64,000 nucleotides of DNA from Rhodospira trueperi (lineage in GTDB: Bacteria > Pseudomonadota > Alphaproteobacteria > Rhodospirillales > Rhodospirillaceae). Positions 56,839 through 64,000 of this stretch are shown here, piece after piece; position 1 is the first letter of the stretch, and each line of letters opens with the position of its first letter. The notes under the pieces are model-generated. The model was not told where the DNA came from. It did not search any database and worked only from the letters and a program-made list of their open reading frames with translations. The stretch lies in contig NZ_FNAP01000004.1 in assembly GCF_900101965.1 (NCBI RefSeq), positions 62,001 to 126,000 of the forward strand, given 5' to 3'. A program made the position numbers and the translations under genes.

Positions 56839-56871
56839 GGCCGACAAGGGAGGCTGACCCCCTCGTCGGCC
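56839..56871 (-). terminator. Terminator of the F0 ATP synthase operon
   Basis: Stem GGCCGAC (56839-56845) with GTCGGCC (56865-56871), extended by AGGG/CCCT with one mismatch between. On the minus strand it is followed by a T-run (complement of 56833-56837). It lies 35 bp after the atpF stop. Confidence 0.85.
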
Positions 56872-56905
56872 GCTCTGGATCCCCGGACCCGTCCGGCGCC
56901 CCCGA

Positions 56906-57460
56906 TCAGTGCAGGCGGCGCGGCAGCTCCTCAATGGCGGCATCCACCAGCGTGGCCTGAGCGCGATCATCCAGGCGTTCGGCGATCAGGCGTTCCGCCG
57001 CGGCCACGGCGACATCGACCATGCGAGCGCGGACTTCTCGGATGGCCTGGGCCTCCGCCTGGGCGATGCGTTCCGTGGCCTGCCGTTCACGACGGGCAAT
57101 GGATTCCTCAAGGTCGTCCAGGGCCTTCTTGCGCAGGCGCTCGGCCTCGTTATGGGCGTGCTCGACGATTTCGTCGGCCGTGCGCAGGGCGTCCTTGTGC
57201 TTCTGCTCGTATTCGGCCAGCAGGGACTGCGCCTCCTCGCGCAGGGTGCGGGCCTCGTCGAGTTTGGCGCGGATGCCGTCCGCGCGCGCATCCAGCGCGC
57301 GGACGGCCGGAGCCCCGAACTTGACGGCGATGAAGCCGATCACGATGACGAAGGCGACCAGCACCCAGCTTTCGGCGTGACTGAAGAACCCGCCAGCGGC
57401 GTGCTCCCCGGCGTGCTCGGCGACGTGACCGGCCGTTTCGGCGGCAAGAGCCTCGAACAT
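56906..57460 (-). CDS. atpF: ATP synthase F0 subunit b
   Basis: The protein has 184 residues with one N-terminal membrane segment (SWVLVAFVIVIGFIAVKFG) and a long charged helical stalk (EARTLREEAQSLLAEYEQKH). Its start overlaps the b' stop by one base (TGATG). With b' it forms the peripheral stalk that holds F1. Last gene of the operon. Confidence 0.93.
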   Translation of the reverse strand: MFEALAAETAGHVAEHAGEHAAGGFFSHAESWVLVAFVIVIGFIAVKFGAPAVRALDARADGIRAKLDEARTLREEAQSLLAEYEQKHKDALRTADEIVEHAHNEAERLRKKALDDLEESIARRERQATERIAQAEAQAIREVRARMVDVAVAAAERLIAERLDDRAQATLVDAAIEELPRRLH

Positions 57461-57951
57461 CAGCGTGCCTCCCGCATCACGGCGTCCACAGACGCCCGCG
57501 CGGCCGTCTGGTCGGCCGCGCCACCCATGAGTTTCGAGGTCAGGGCGGCGGTCACATCGGCGGCCGCGTCGCGCACGTCGTCAAGCGCCGCGGCCTGGGC
57601 GGCGGCAATGCGCGCCTCTCCCTCGGCGACCTGCTGGGCCAGCGCCTCCGCGACCTCGCGGTTGCGGGCCTCGCTCTGCTTGGCGATCTCCTCGCCGGTC
57701 TCGCGCAGCAGCGCTTGCGCCCGACCGCGCGCCTCGGCCAGCGCCGCCTCATAGCTTTCGATGGCGGCATCGGTGCGCGCCTTTAGGTCGGCGGCCTTGG
57801 CCAGATCCTCGTCGATGGTGCGCTGCCGGTTCTCCATGACGCCTCCGAGACCCGGGATCACCAGCTTGATGACCACTTGGTACAGAAGCGTGAAGAACAC
57901 CGCCAGCCAGAACAATTGCGAGGCGAAACTGGAGGGGTCGAACTGCGGCAT
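57460..57951 (-). CDS. atpX: ATP synthase F0 subunit b'
   Basis: The protein has 163 residues from the ATG at 57951, with GGAG eight bases upstream (the frame extends to 57984). Membrane segment FASQLFWLAVFFTLLYQVVI, then RQRTIDEDLAKAADLK and a long helix. The divided b/b' arrangement is typical of photosynthetic bacteria. The symbol differs between authors (atpG, atpX). Confidence 0.93.
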   Translation of the reverse strand: MPQFDPSSFASQLFWLAVFFTLLYQVVIKLVIPGLGGVMENRQRTIDEDLAKAADLKARTDAAIESYEAALAEARGRAQALLRETGEEIAKQSEARNREVAEALAQQVAEGEARIAAAQAAALDDVRDAAADVTAALTSKLMGGAADQTAARASVDAVMREAR

Positions 57952-58088
57952 CCTGAGGGACTCCCGGTGTTGCGTGCGCTCCACGCGACGGGCCGGCGCG
58001 CGCCGACCCCAAGGATCGGCACGGCAACGGGCACCGCGCCGCGCGGGCCGGCGGCCCGACGGCGAGCGGCACCCGCCCGACGCGTGTC

Positions 58089-58313
58089 TTAGCTGAACAG
58101 GACGATCAGCGCGACCACCAGGGCGAACAGCGCGATGGCCTCGGTCACGGCGAAGCCGATCCAGCCGTACAGTTCGACGTTGGACTTGGCGGCCGGGTTG
58201 CGGCCCACGGTGGCGATCAGGTTGGCCCAGATGTTGCCCACACCGATACCGGACCCGATCATGCCGATGGCGGCCAGACCGGCACCAATCATCTTAGCGG
58301 CTTCAGCTTCCAT
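58089..58313 (-). CDS. atpE: ATP synthase F0 subunit c
   Basis: The protein has 74 residues, two hydrophobic helices with the glycine-rich first helix (GAGLAAIGMIGSGIGVG), polar loop RNPAAK, and the ion-binding glutamate in AVTEAIALFALVVALIV. No Na+ site signature, so proton-specific. The longer frame from 58373 is not supported. Confidence 0.96.
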   Translation of the reverse strand: MEAEAAKMIGAGLAAIGMIGSGIGVGNIWANLIATVGRNPAAKSNVELYGWIGFAVTEAIALFALVVALIVLFS

Positions 58314-58428
58314 GTTCCCAGGTTCCCTTGGTTGACTTCTCGAAAGGACAGAGACCGGCGGTGCCGCCGGCACGCGGGACCACCAACCGGGACCACCTCC
58401 GGCCCCGGCCCGGTCATTTCAAACCCTC

Positions 58429-59154
58429 TCAGTGCATATGGATCGCATCGTTCAGATAGATGCACGTGAGGATGACGAACACATACGCCTGCAGGGCGGC
58501 GATGAAGAACTCCAGCACCGTGATGCCGACCACCGCGGCCAGCGGCACGATGCCGCCAAGCAGCCCCAGGGAGACCACGAACCCGGCCAGCACCTTCAGC
58601 ATGATGTGCCCGACCGTCATGTTGGCGAACAGTCGAACGGACAGGCTGAAGGGGCGCGACAGGTAGGAAATGATCTCGATGGGAATCAGGATCGGGGCGG
58701 TGGCGATGGGGGCGCCGTGCGGGAAGAACATCCGCAGATAGCCCACGCCGTGGCGCATGAACCCGATCACCGTCACTGCAAAGAAGATGAACAGCGCCAG
58801 CGCGCCGGTGACGATGATATGGGACGTATACGTGAAGTTACCGGGCACCATGCCCAGCATGTTGCCGAAAAACACGAACAGGAACAGCGTCAGGATGAAG
58901 GGGAAATACCGCATCCCCTCATTCCCCACGTTGTCCCGGATCATGTTGGCAACGAATTCATACATCATCTCGGCCAGCGACTGCATGCGCCCGGGCACCA
59001 GCGAAAGCCGCCGGGTGCCGGCGTAGAACAGCGCTGCGGACAGGCCGACGGCGACCGCCATGGCCATGGAGGAATTGGTAAAGGACAGATCGATGATGCC
59101 CAGATCAAGGGGCACGATCGGTTCGATTTGAAACTGCTTGACAGGATCCGCCAC
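58429..59154 (-). CDS. atpB: ATP synthase F0 subunit a
   Basis: The protein has 241 residues, starting with GTG. Several hydrophobic segments, with the essential arginine in LSVRLFANMTVGHIMLKVL and the final EFFIAALQAYVFVILTCIYL. Forms the half-channels for protons against the c ring. Confidence 0.96.
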   Translation of the reverse strand: MADPVKQFQIEPIVPLDLGIIDLSFTNSSMAMAVAVGLSAALFYAGTRRLSLVPGRMQSLAEMMYEFVANMIRDNVGNEGMRYFPFILTLFLFVFFGNMLGMVPGNFTYTSHIIVTGALALFIFFAVTVIGFMRHGVGYLRMFFPHGAPIATAPILIPIEIISYLSRPFSLSVRLFANMTVGHIMLKVLAGFVVSLGLLGGIVPLAAVVGITVLEFFIAALQAYVFVILTCIYLNDAIHMH

Positions 59155-59193
59155 GGTCTTTGGTTCCTTACCCGCTTGTTTCGCCGCCTGCCC

Positions 59194-59625
59194 TTACCCC
59201 GACCCGGAGCGGTCATCGTCCCGTTCCCTGGACGACAATGCTCCTGTCTGGGCGGTCCGCGCCTCCGCCTCCGCCGCCTCCTGGCGGCGTTTCGCCTCAA
59301 TGGCCCGGCCGAGGCCGACCCCTTCATCCAGGCCCTGCACGACCCGATAGACGTTGCTCACGCCGGCCGCCGCGCCCAGAAACAAAAACACGATCATCAG
59401 CAGCGGCGCGGTGCCCAGCCAAGCATCAAGAAGATAGCCGATCCCGGCGCCAACCGCGACAGTCACGACCATCTCGACACTGATGCGCATGCCCAGGCCC
59501 ATGCCCGAGCCTCGCGCCGGCCCGTCTCCAGACTCCTTGCCACCCGTGTGTTCGGGTCCACGGGCGGCGCGGATGCGCTGCTCCAGGTCGTCGAGCGCGG
59601 AGCGCCGTTCCCGTTCATCGGCCAC
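59194..59625 (-). CDS. atpI: ATP synthase accessory protein AtpI
   Basis: The protein has 143 residues from GTG at 59625, with GGGAGG eight bases upstream; a TTG at 59643 is in frame. Two membrane segments (VEMVVTVAVGAGIGYLLDAWLG and MIVFLFLGAAAGVSNVYRVV) between charged ends, the standard AtpI layout. It opens the F0 operon and helps c-ring assembly. Confidence 0.9.
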   Translation of the reverse strand: MADERERRSALDDLEQRIRAARGPEHTGGKESGDGPARGSGMGLGMRISVEMVVTVAVGAGIGYLLDAWLGTAPLLMIVFLFLGAAAGVSNVYRVVQGLDEGVGLGRAIEAKRRQEAAEAEARTAQTGALSSRERDDDRSGSG

Positions 59626-59874
59626 GGAACCCGCCTCCCGCAAAAAAAACCAACCCTCTCCGCGCCGTCAGGCACGCGGCGGGGGCCGGAAGCGCGGGCA
59701 CCATAGTGAGCGGGTCAGGACGTGTCAAGCATGCCAAGCCCCCCGCGCATCGGGGCCTTGAGGGACCGCTCGCGGTTGCGCGAGAGGCGCCGGGGGCGCA
59801 GGATGACAGCCACGGTCCGCCCCGTTCGGGGCGACGCCGATAACCTGGAAAGAATCAAGCAGGAGGGTGAGACC

Positions 59875-61131
59875 ATGACCCATGGCAAGGTGTTGGTGGC
59901 GCAGGGGGGCGGGCCGACGGCCGTCATCAACCAATCGCTGGTGGGCGCGGTCCTGGAATCGCGCAAGTTCCGTGAAGTCGAGCGCGTCTACGGCGCCTAT
60001 CACGGGGTGCGCGGCATCGTGAACGAGGACTTCCTCGATCTAACCCAGGAGACCACGCATAACCTTGAAATGGTGGCGGACACGCCGTCCTCCGCGCTGG
60101 GGTCGACCCGGGACAAGCCGGACCTGGAGTACTGCAAGGAGATCTTTCGCGTCCTCCAGGCGCACGAGATCGGCTACTTCTTCTATGTCGGCGGCAACGA
60201 TTCGTCCGACACCGTGCGAATCGTGTCCGAAGAGGCCGCGAAGGCCAACTACGACCTGTCCTGCATCCACATCCCGAAGACCATCGACAACGACCTGGTC
60301 ATCAACGACCACACGCCGGGCTTTCCCTCCGCCGCCCGCTTCGTCGCCCAGGCCTTCACGGGCGTCAACCTGGACAACTCGGCCCTGCCAGGGGTTTACG
60401 TCGGGGTGGTCATGGGGCGTCATGCCGGCTTCCTGACCGCCGCCTCGGCCCTGGGCAAGAAGTTCACCAATGACGGCCCGCACCTGATCTATCTGCCCGA
60501 GCGCGACTTCGAGATTGATCGCTTCGTGTCCGACGTGAAGACCGTGCATGACCGGTTGGGGCGCTGCGTGGTGGCCGTCAGCGAGGGCATCCACGACGAC
60601 TCCGGCAACCCGATCATCGTGCAATTGGCGAAACAGGTCGAAAAGGACGCCCACGGCAACGTTCAACTCTCGGGCACTGGGGCGCTGGCCGACCTGTTGG
60701 TTCAGGTCATCAAGGACAAGGCCGGCATCAAGCGCGTGCGCGGCGATACCCTGGGCTATCTGCAACGCTCGTTCGTCGGCTGCGTGTCCGACGTCGATCA
60801 GCGCGAGGCCCGTGAGGTCGGCGAGAAGGCGGTGCAGTATGCCATGTGGGGCGCCAAGGCCGGATCGGTGACGATCCACCGCACCGGCTTCTACTCAGTG
60901 GATTATCAACTCTCCGATTTGACCGCCGTGGCCGGCAAGACCCGCGTCATGCCGGACGAGTTCATCGCCGACACCGACAACGACATCACCGACGCCTACC
61001 GCATGTACCTGCGTCCGCTGCTGGGACGCGGCATGCCGGACGCCTTCCGGCTGCGCTCCAGCAACTTCGTCGAACGCATCCTGCACAAGGACATACCGTG
61101 GACCAACGCGCCCTGGTCCACGGCTTTGTAA
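59875..61131 (+). CDS. pfp: Pyrophosphate-dependent 6-phosphofructokinase
   Basis: The protein has 418 residues from the ATG at 59875 (AGGAGG upstream). GGNDS (106-110) and PKTIDND (134-140) are the active-site motifs; the Asp after Asn and the Lys before TIDND mark the PPi-using class. GVVMGRHAGFL follows. Reversible phosphorylation of fructose 6-phosphate with PPi suits purple bacteria, several of which conserve energy in PPi. It is divergent from atpI. Confidence 0.93.
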   Translation: MTHGKVLVAQGGGPTAVINQSLVGAVLESRKFREVERVYGAYHGVRGIVNEDFLDLTQETTHNLEMVADTPSSALGSTRDKPDLEYCKEIFRVLQAHEIGYFFYVGGNDSSDTVRIVSEEAAKANYDLSCIHIPKTIDNDLVINDHTPGFPSAARFVAQAFTGVNLDNSALPGVYVGVVMGRHAGFLTAASALGKKFTNDGPHLIYLPERDFEIDRFVSDVKTVHDRLGRCVVAVSEGIHDDSGNPIIVQLAKQVEKDAHGNVQLSGTGALADLLVQVIKDKAGIKRVRGDTLGYLQRSFVGCVSDVDQREAREVGEKAVQYAMWGAKAGSVTIHRTGFYSVDYQLSDLTAVAGKTRVMPDEFIADTDNDITDAYRMYLRPLLGRGMPDAFRLRSSNFVERILHKDIPWTNAPWSTAL

Positions 61132-61138
61132 GGCGCAA

Positions 61139-61183
61139 GGCCGTCCGGTGGAACGGGGGGGGTGTTCGTTCCGTCGGACGGCC
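61139..61183 (+). terminator. Hairpin after pfp
   Basis: GGCCGTCCG (61139-61147) and CGGACGGCC (61175-61183), with an inner GGAAC/GTTCC pair (61150-61154, 61168-61172). No T-run follows. Seven bases after the pfp stop, so probably a factor-aided terminator. Confidence 0.6.
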
Positions 61184-61327
61184 GGCCCGCGGCGGGTTGC
61201 CGAAACGGCGCCGTGGCCTGGCCGGGTGATCGTCAAGCCCTTGGACGCGCCTGACCGCCGCTCGAACGCGCCCAAGGGGGTGATGACGGGCCCTCATCGA
61301 AAGCCGCCCGGCCAAGGTCGCCGAGAA

Positions 61328-61744
61328 TCACGGCCGGGCCTGGAGCCATTTCAGAGCCTCCTCCAGGGTGCGGCACAGCTGTATGTCGGCGGCGATGCCG
61401 GACTGGCAAAAGATCTCGGCCACCATCGGCACAATGGCCGACTCCGCCTCCCGGTCGCTGATGTAGCACAACAAAAGGCGCTTGACGCGGGCCTGGGCGA
61501 GGATCCCGGCCTGCAGGAACAGGCCGTGGGCGTCGGTCTGGCGGTCGGAGCCGCGCGTGTCCACGACAGCCATGAGCCGCCGGGGCCACGACCGCGGCGC
61601 CATGATGCGCCGCAGGCAGTGGGCGAAATCCGTCGAGGTGCCCGCCCCGCTGACCTTGATCAGCACCACCGGACGGCCGTCGCCGGTGTCAAGCTCACTG
61701 ACGGTCACGGCGCAGGTGCCGTGCCGTTCGGTAACGGTCTCCAT
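61328..61744 (-). CDS. SpoIIAA/STAS-like hypothetical protein
   Basis: The protein has 138 residues. The beta-alpha pattern (VLIKVSGAGTSTDF, LMAVVDTRG, VKRLLLCYISD) and the end with EEALKWLQ resemble the SpoIIAA-like STAS superfamily. No membrane segments. No function can be assigned, and no operon partner is seen. Confidence 0.55.
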   Translation of the reverse strand: METVTERHGTCAVTVSELDTGDGRPVVLIKVSGAGTSTDFAHCLRRIMAPRSWPRRLMAVVDTRGSDRQTDAHGLFLQAGILAQARVKRLLLCYISDREAESAIVPMVAEIFCQSGIAADIQLCRTLEEALKWLQARP

Positions 61745-62043
61745 GGCCGCGACGATTCCCTGTGCCGGTCACGGACTACACTGCACGAATCTTCAGCGCT
61801 CCGTCCAGCGCGGTTCGCACCGGGACGGGGTGGGCCGGCCTGGATGACAGCCGCTCACGCCCGACCCGGTTCGTCGGTTGACGATGCTTCGGTTCTCTCA
61901 AATGAAGCGCCGAGCGAGAAGAGGGGGCATATATAGTGCGCGGAGTGCGGAGGCGCGCCATATGAAGGGGCGGCGCCTCTCTTTTCACTCGGGGCGGGGC
62001 GGCGGATGGATGGTGGGGAACGAGAAAGAAACTGCGACACGTT
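61745..62043. other. Gap with hairpin between convergent and unrelated genes
   Basis: Upstream of the STAS-like gene and downstream of argG. It contains TATATA at 61930-61935 and the stem GAGGCGC/GCGCCTC (61950-61956, 61973-61979) followed by TCTTTT. These could be the promoter and terminator of a short RNA, but a transcript cannot be shown from sequence. Confidence 0.35.
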
Positions 62044-62114
62044 GGAGGGCGGCTGGCCGAAGGACAGCCGCCGGGATGTGGGTGGGCGGCGGGTGCCTGT
62101 CGGTCACCCGCCCC
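62044..62114. repeat. GTAGGGCGG palindromic repeat, copy 2
   Basis: Shares GGGCGGCTGGCCGAAGGACAG, TGTGGGTGGGCGGCGGGTG and CGGTCACCCGCCC with the copy at 52851-52925, but the outer ends are degraded. GGCGGGTG and CACCCGCC parts can pair. It lies 45 bp beyond the argG stop and may help terminate argG. Confidence 0.75.
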
Positions 62115-62158
62115 CGTCCGAACGCGGCGTCGTGCAAACGGATCATCCGCAGACCCGA

Positions 62159-63367
62159 TCAGGCGTTCCCCAATCGCAGCCGGAGCGCATTCAGCTTGAT
62201 GAAGCCCTCGGCGTCGTGCTGGTCGTAGACGTCGTCGGCCTCGAACGTGACGTGTTCCATGCTGTACAGGCTGACCGGCGCCTTGCGGCCGACCACCATG
62301 GCGCTGCCCTTGTACAGCCTCAGCCGCGCGGTGCCGGTCACCCGCTCCTGGGTCTTGTCGATCAGGGCCTGCAGCGCCTCGCGCTCCGGCGCGAACCAGA
62401 AGCCGTTGTAGATCAGCTTGGCGTAGCGCGGCATGATCTCGTCCTTCAGGTGAAGCGCCTCGCGGTCGAGGGTAACGGACTCCACCGCCCGGTGCGCCGC
62501 CAGCAGGAGCGTGCCGCCCGGGGTTTCGTACACGCCCCGAGACTTCATGCCGACAAAGCGGTTCTCCACCAGATCAACGCGGCCCACGCCGTGCCGGCCG
62601 CCGATCTCGTTCAGCCGGCGCAGCAGTTTGCCGGGGGACAGCCGTTCCCCGTTGACGGCCACGGCATCGCCTTTCTCGAAGTCGATCTCGACATACTCCG
62701 GCGTGTCCGGGGCCTGCTCCGGGTTCACGGTCATGCGGAACATGTCGTCGTCCGGCTCGGCCCACGGGTCCTCCAGCGCCTTGCCCTCATAGGAGATGTG
62801 CAGCAGGTTGGCGTCCATGGAATAGGGCGCCTCGCCGCGCTTGTCCTTGGGCACCGGGATCTGGTGCGCCTCGGCGTAGGCGATCAGGCTGGCGCGGCTG
62901 TTCAGGTCCCACTCGCGCCAGGGCGCGATGACCTTGACGTCCGGCTTCAGGGCATAGGCGGTCAGTTCGAAGCGGACCTGATCGTTGCCCTTGCCGGTGG
63001 CGCCGTGGCTGATGGCGTCGGCGCCGGTCTCCTGGGCGATCTCCACCAGACGCTTGCCGATCAGCGGCCGGGCGATGGAGGTGCCCAGCAGATAGGTGCC
63101 CTCGTACAGCGTGTTGGCGCGGAACATGGGGAAGACGAAGTCGCGGACGAACTCCTCCGTCAGGTCCTCGATGAAGATCTCCTTGATCCCCATCATCTCG
63201 GCCTTCTTCCGGGCCGGCTCCAGTTCCTCGCCCTGGCCGATGTCGGCGGTGAAGGTCACCACCTCGCAGCCGTAGGTGTCCTGCAGCCAGCGCAGGATGA
63301 TCGAGGTATCGAGCCCGCCCGAATAGGCCAGCACCACCTTCTTGACGTCGCCCGTGGTCTTGCTCAT
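62159..63367 (-). CDS. argG: Argininosuccinate synthase
   Basis: ArgG joins citrulline and aspartate using ATP. 402 residues from the ATG at 63367. P-loop-like AYSGGLDTS at 14-22, then [15 protein letters not shown]-type segment (here [15 protein letters not shown]) binding ATP and citrulline. The frame extends to 63436 but the shorter start fits the family. Confidence 0.96.
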   Translation of the reverse strand: MSKTTGDVKKVVLAYSGGLDTSIILRWLQDTYGCEVVTFTADIGQGEELEPARKKAEMMGIKEIFIEDLTEEFVRDFVFPMFRANTLYEGTYLLGTSIARPLIGKRLVEIAQETGADAISHGATGKGNDQVRFELTAYALKPDVKVIAPWREWDLNSRASLIAYAEAHQIPVPKDKRGEAPYSMDANLLHISYEGKALEDPWAEPDDDMFRMTVNPEQAPDTPEYVEIDFEKGDAVAVNGERLSPGKLLRRLNEIGGRHGVGRVDLVENRFVGMKSRGVYETPGGTLLLAAHRAVESVTLDREALHLKDEIMPRYAKLIYNGFWFAPEREALQALIDKTQERVTGTARLRLYKGSAMVVGRKAPVSLYSMEHVTFEADDVYDQHDAEGFIKLNALRLRLGNA

Positions 63368-63452
63368 GCGCGTGCGCCCTTGTGTCCCGAGTCCTGGAAA
63401 GGGCGGGGAGTATAGGCCATGCGGGCCGGGGGGCAAGGGGGGCGCTGGCGGA

Positions 63453-63590
63453 TCAGGTCAGCGACGCACCCAGCACGACGGCGCCGAACACGACGCTGAA
63501 CACGACGCTGAACACTGGGGCGGTCATGACGCCGACGACGCCCCACATGTAGGTCTCCAGCGGCTCGACGTGTCGCGTCAGGTCGGACAT
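63453..63590 (-). CDS. Small membrane protein
   Basis: The protein has 45 residues with GGAG eight bases before the ATG at 63590. Charged start ([14 protein letters not shown]), then a hydrophobic helix with repeated [15 protein letters not shown]. No family recognised. It lies just upstream of argG on the same strand, with 85 bp between. Confidence 0.5.
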   Translation of the reverse strand: MSDLTRHVEPLETYMWGVVGVMTAPVFSVVFSVVFGAVVLGASLT

Positions 63591-63666
63591 CGGCTCGTCT
63601 CCACCTCGACTGCCGTCAGGACACCACAGGGGGGGCGGAAGGTGTCATGATCGTGGCCATCGGCTT

Positions 63667-63885
63667 CAGGGCCATCGGGTGAAGGCACAGTCGGCGAGCC
63701 GCGAGACTCCGTAGGGCGGGTTCGCGCCGAAGGCGCAACCCGCCGCATCATCGCCGCGCGGCGGATTGCCCCGCTGCGCGGGGCGAATCCGCCCTACCTT
63801 ACGAAAAGAGGGTGGGGCGTTCCGCCACAAGGCACACGATCCACCGGGTGTTTGCGACCGCACACCCTTTCACCCGATTGCCCTG
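63667..63885. mobile_element. MITE-like element, copy 2
   Basis: Ends CAGGGCCATCGGGTGAA (63667-63683, one mismatch to copy 1) and TTCACCCGATTGCCCTG (63869-63885, identical). The central block GGCGGGTTCGC to GCGAATCCGCCCTAC is almost identical to copy 1, and CCACAAGGCACACGATC is shared near the right end. No coding content. Confidence 0.8.
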
Positions 63886-63914
63886 CGTCGGCCTTGCCGG
63901 GCGACGGGCAACCG

Positions 63915-63999
63915 TCAGAACAGGCCTTCCAGGATGCCCTTCTGGCGCCGCTCGATGGTCGGGGAGGCGCCAGTGGTTGGTGGCCGGCCCAGCGCCTGA
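63915..63999 (-). CDS. C-terminal end of an unidentified gene (runs off the window)
   Basis: An open frame enters from the right edge and ends with TGA at 63915-63917. The visible C-terminus reads QALGRPPTTGASPTIERRQK followed by GILEGLF. Too short for a family call. The 29 bp to its left are followed by MITE copy 2. Confidence 0.4.
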   Translation of the reverse strand, partial: QALGRPPTTGASPTIERRQKGILEGLF

Positions 64000-64000
64000 T

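Overview
The window is GC-rich chromosomal DNA from a purple photosynthetic alphaproteobacterium, most likely Rhodospirillaceae-like. The evidence is a bacteriochlorophyll and carotenoid block (bchI-bchD-bchO-crtI-crtB), an F0 ATP synthase operon with separate b and b' subunits and no F1 genes, a PPi-type phosphofructokinase, and two porins with a C-terminal phenylalanine. I cannot name the species from sequence alone. No rRNA, tRNA, CRISPR array or intact transposase gene was seen.

Layout. 1-5.8 kb: the end of a degenerate sensor kinase, a Tat-exported SNase-like protein, leuA with a leucine-rich leader peptide (attenuator), and a two-gene HEPN operon. 5.9-13 kb: a small exported protein, then Mg-chelatase subunits I and D, bchO, phytoene desaturase and phytoene synthase, closed by a strong terminator. 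13-20 kb: an XRE regulator, msrA, an MFS exporter, a papain-like cysteine peptidase and a tctCBA tripartite tricarboxylate transporter. 20-24 kb: an ExbB-ExbD-ExbD-TonB-like envelope operon with a secreted accessory protein. 24-29 kb: a DHOD-like flavoprotein, a DUF4261 protein followed by an Imm11-like protein, a DUF1489 protein and a methyltransferase. 29-40 kb: acyl-CoA synthetase/hemW, a hydrolase, two glycosyltransferases, two TerB-domain proteins, an HD-GYP protein, rlmJ and a BASS-like transporter. 40-44 kb: two paralogous porins separated by about 1.1 kb of non-coding, repeat-bearing DNA. 44-52.5 kb: purB, hldE, a SemiSWEET, trkH and acs. 53-64 kb: clpB with a heat-shock-type promoter, the atpI-B-E-X-F operon, pfp, argG, and the last codons of a gene running off the window.

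The genes are mostly housekeeping and photosynthesis functions. The most unusual layer is repetitive DNA. There is a dispersed two-hairpin element with seven units of its second half at six loci; in two places it supplies the stop codon of the gene before it. There is also a MITE-like element of about 215 bp with 17-bp terminal inverted repeats (two copies, one abutting an apparent antitoxin remnant), and three further palindromic repeat types. The best candidates for under-described protein systems are the HEPN/coiled-coil pair, the DUF4261/Imm11-like pair, and the ExbBD complex whose TonB-like protein ends in a DUF4384-like domain.
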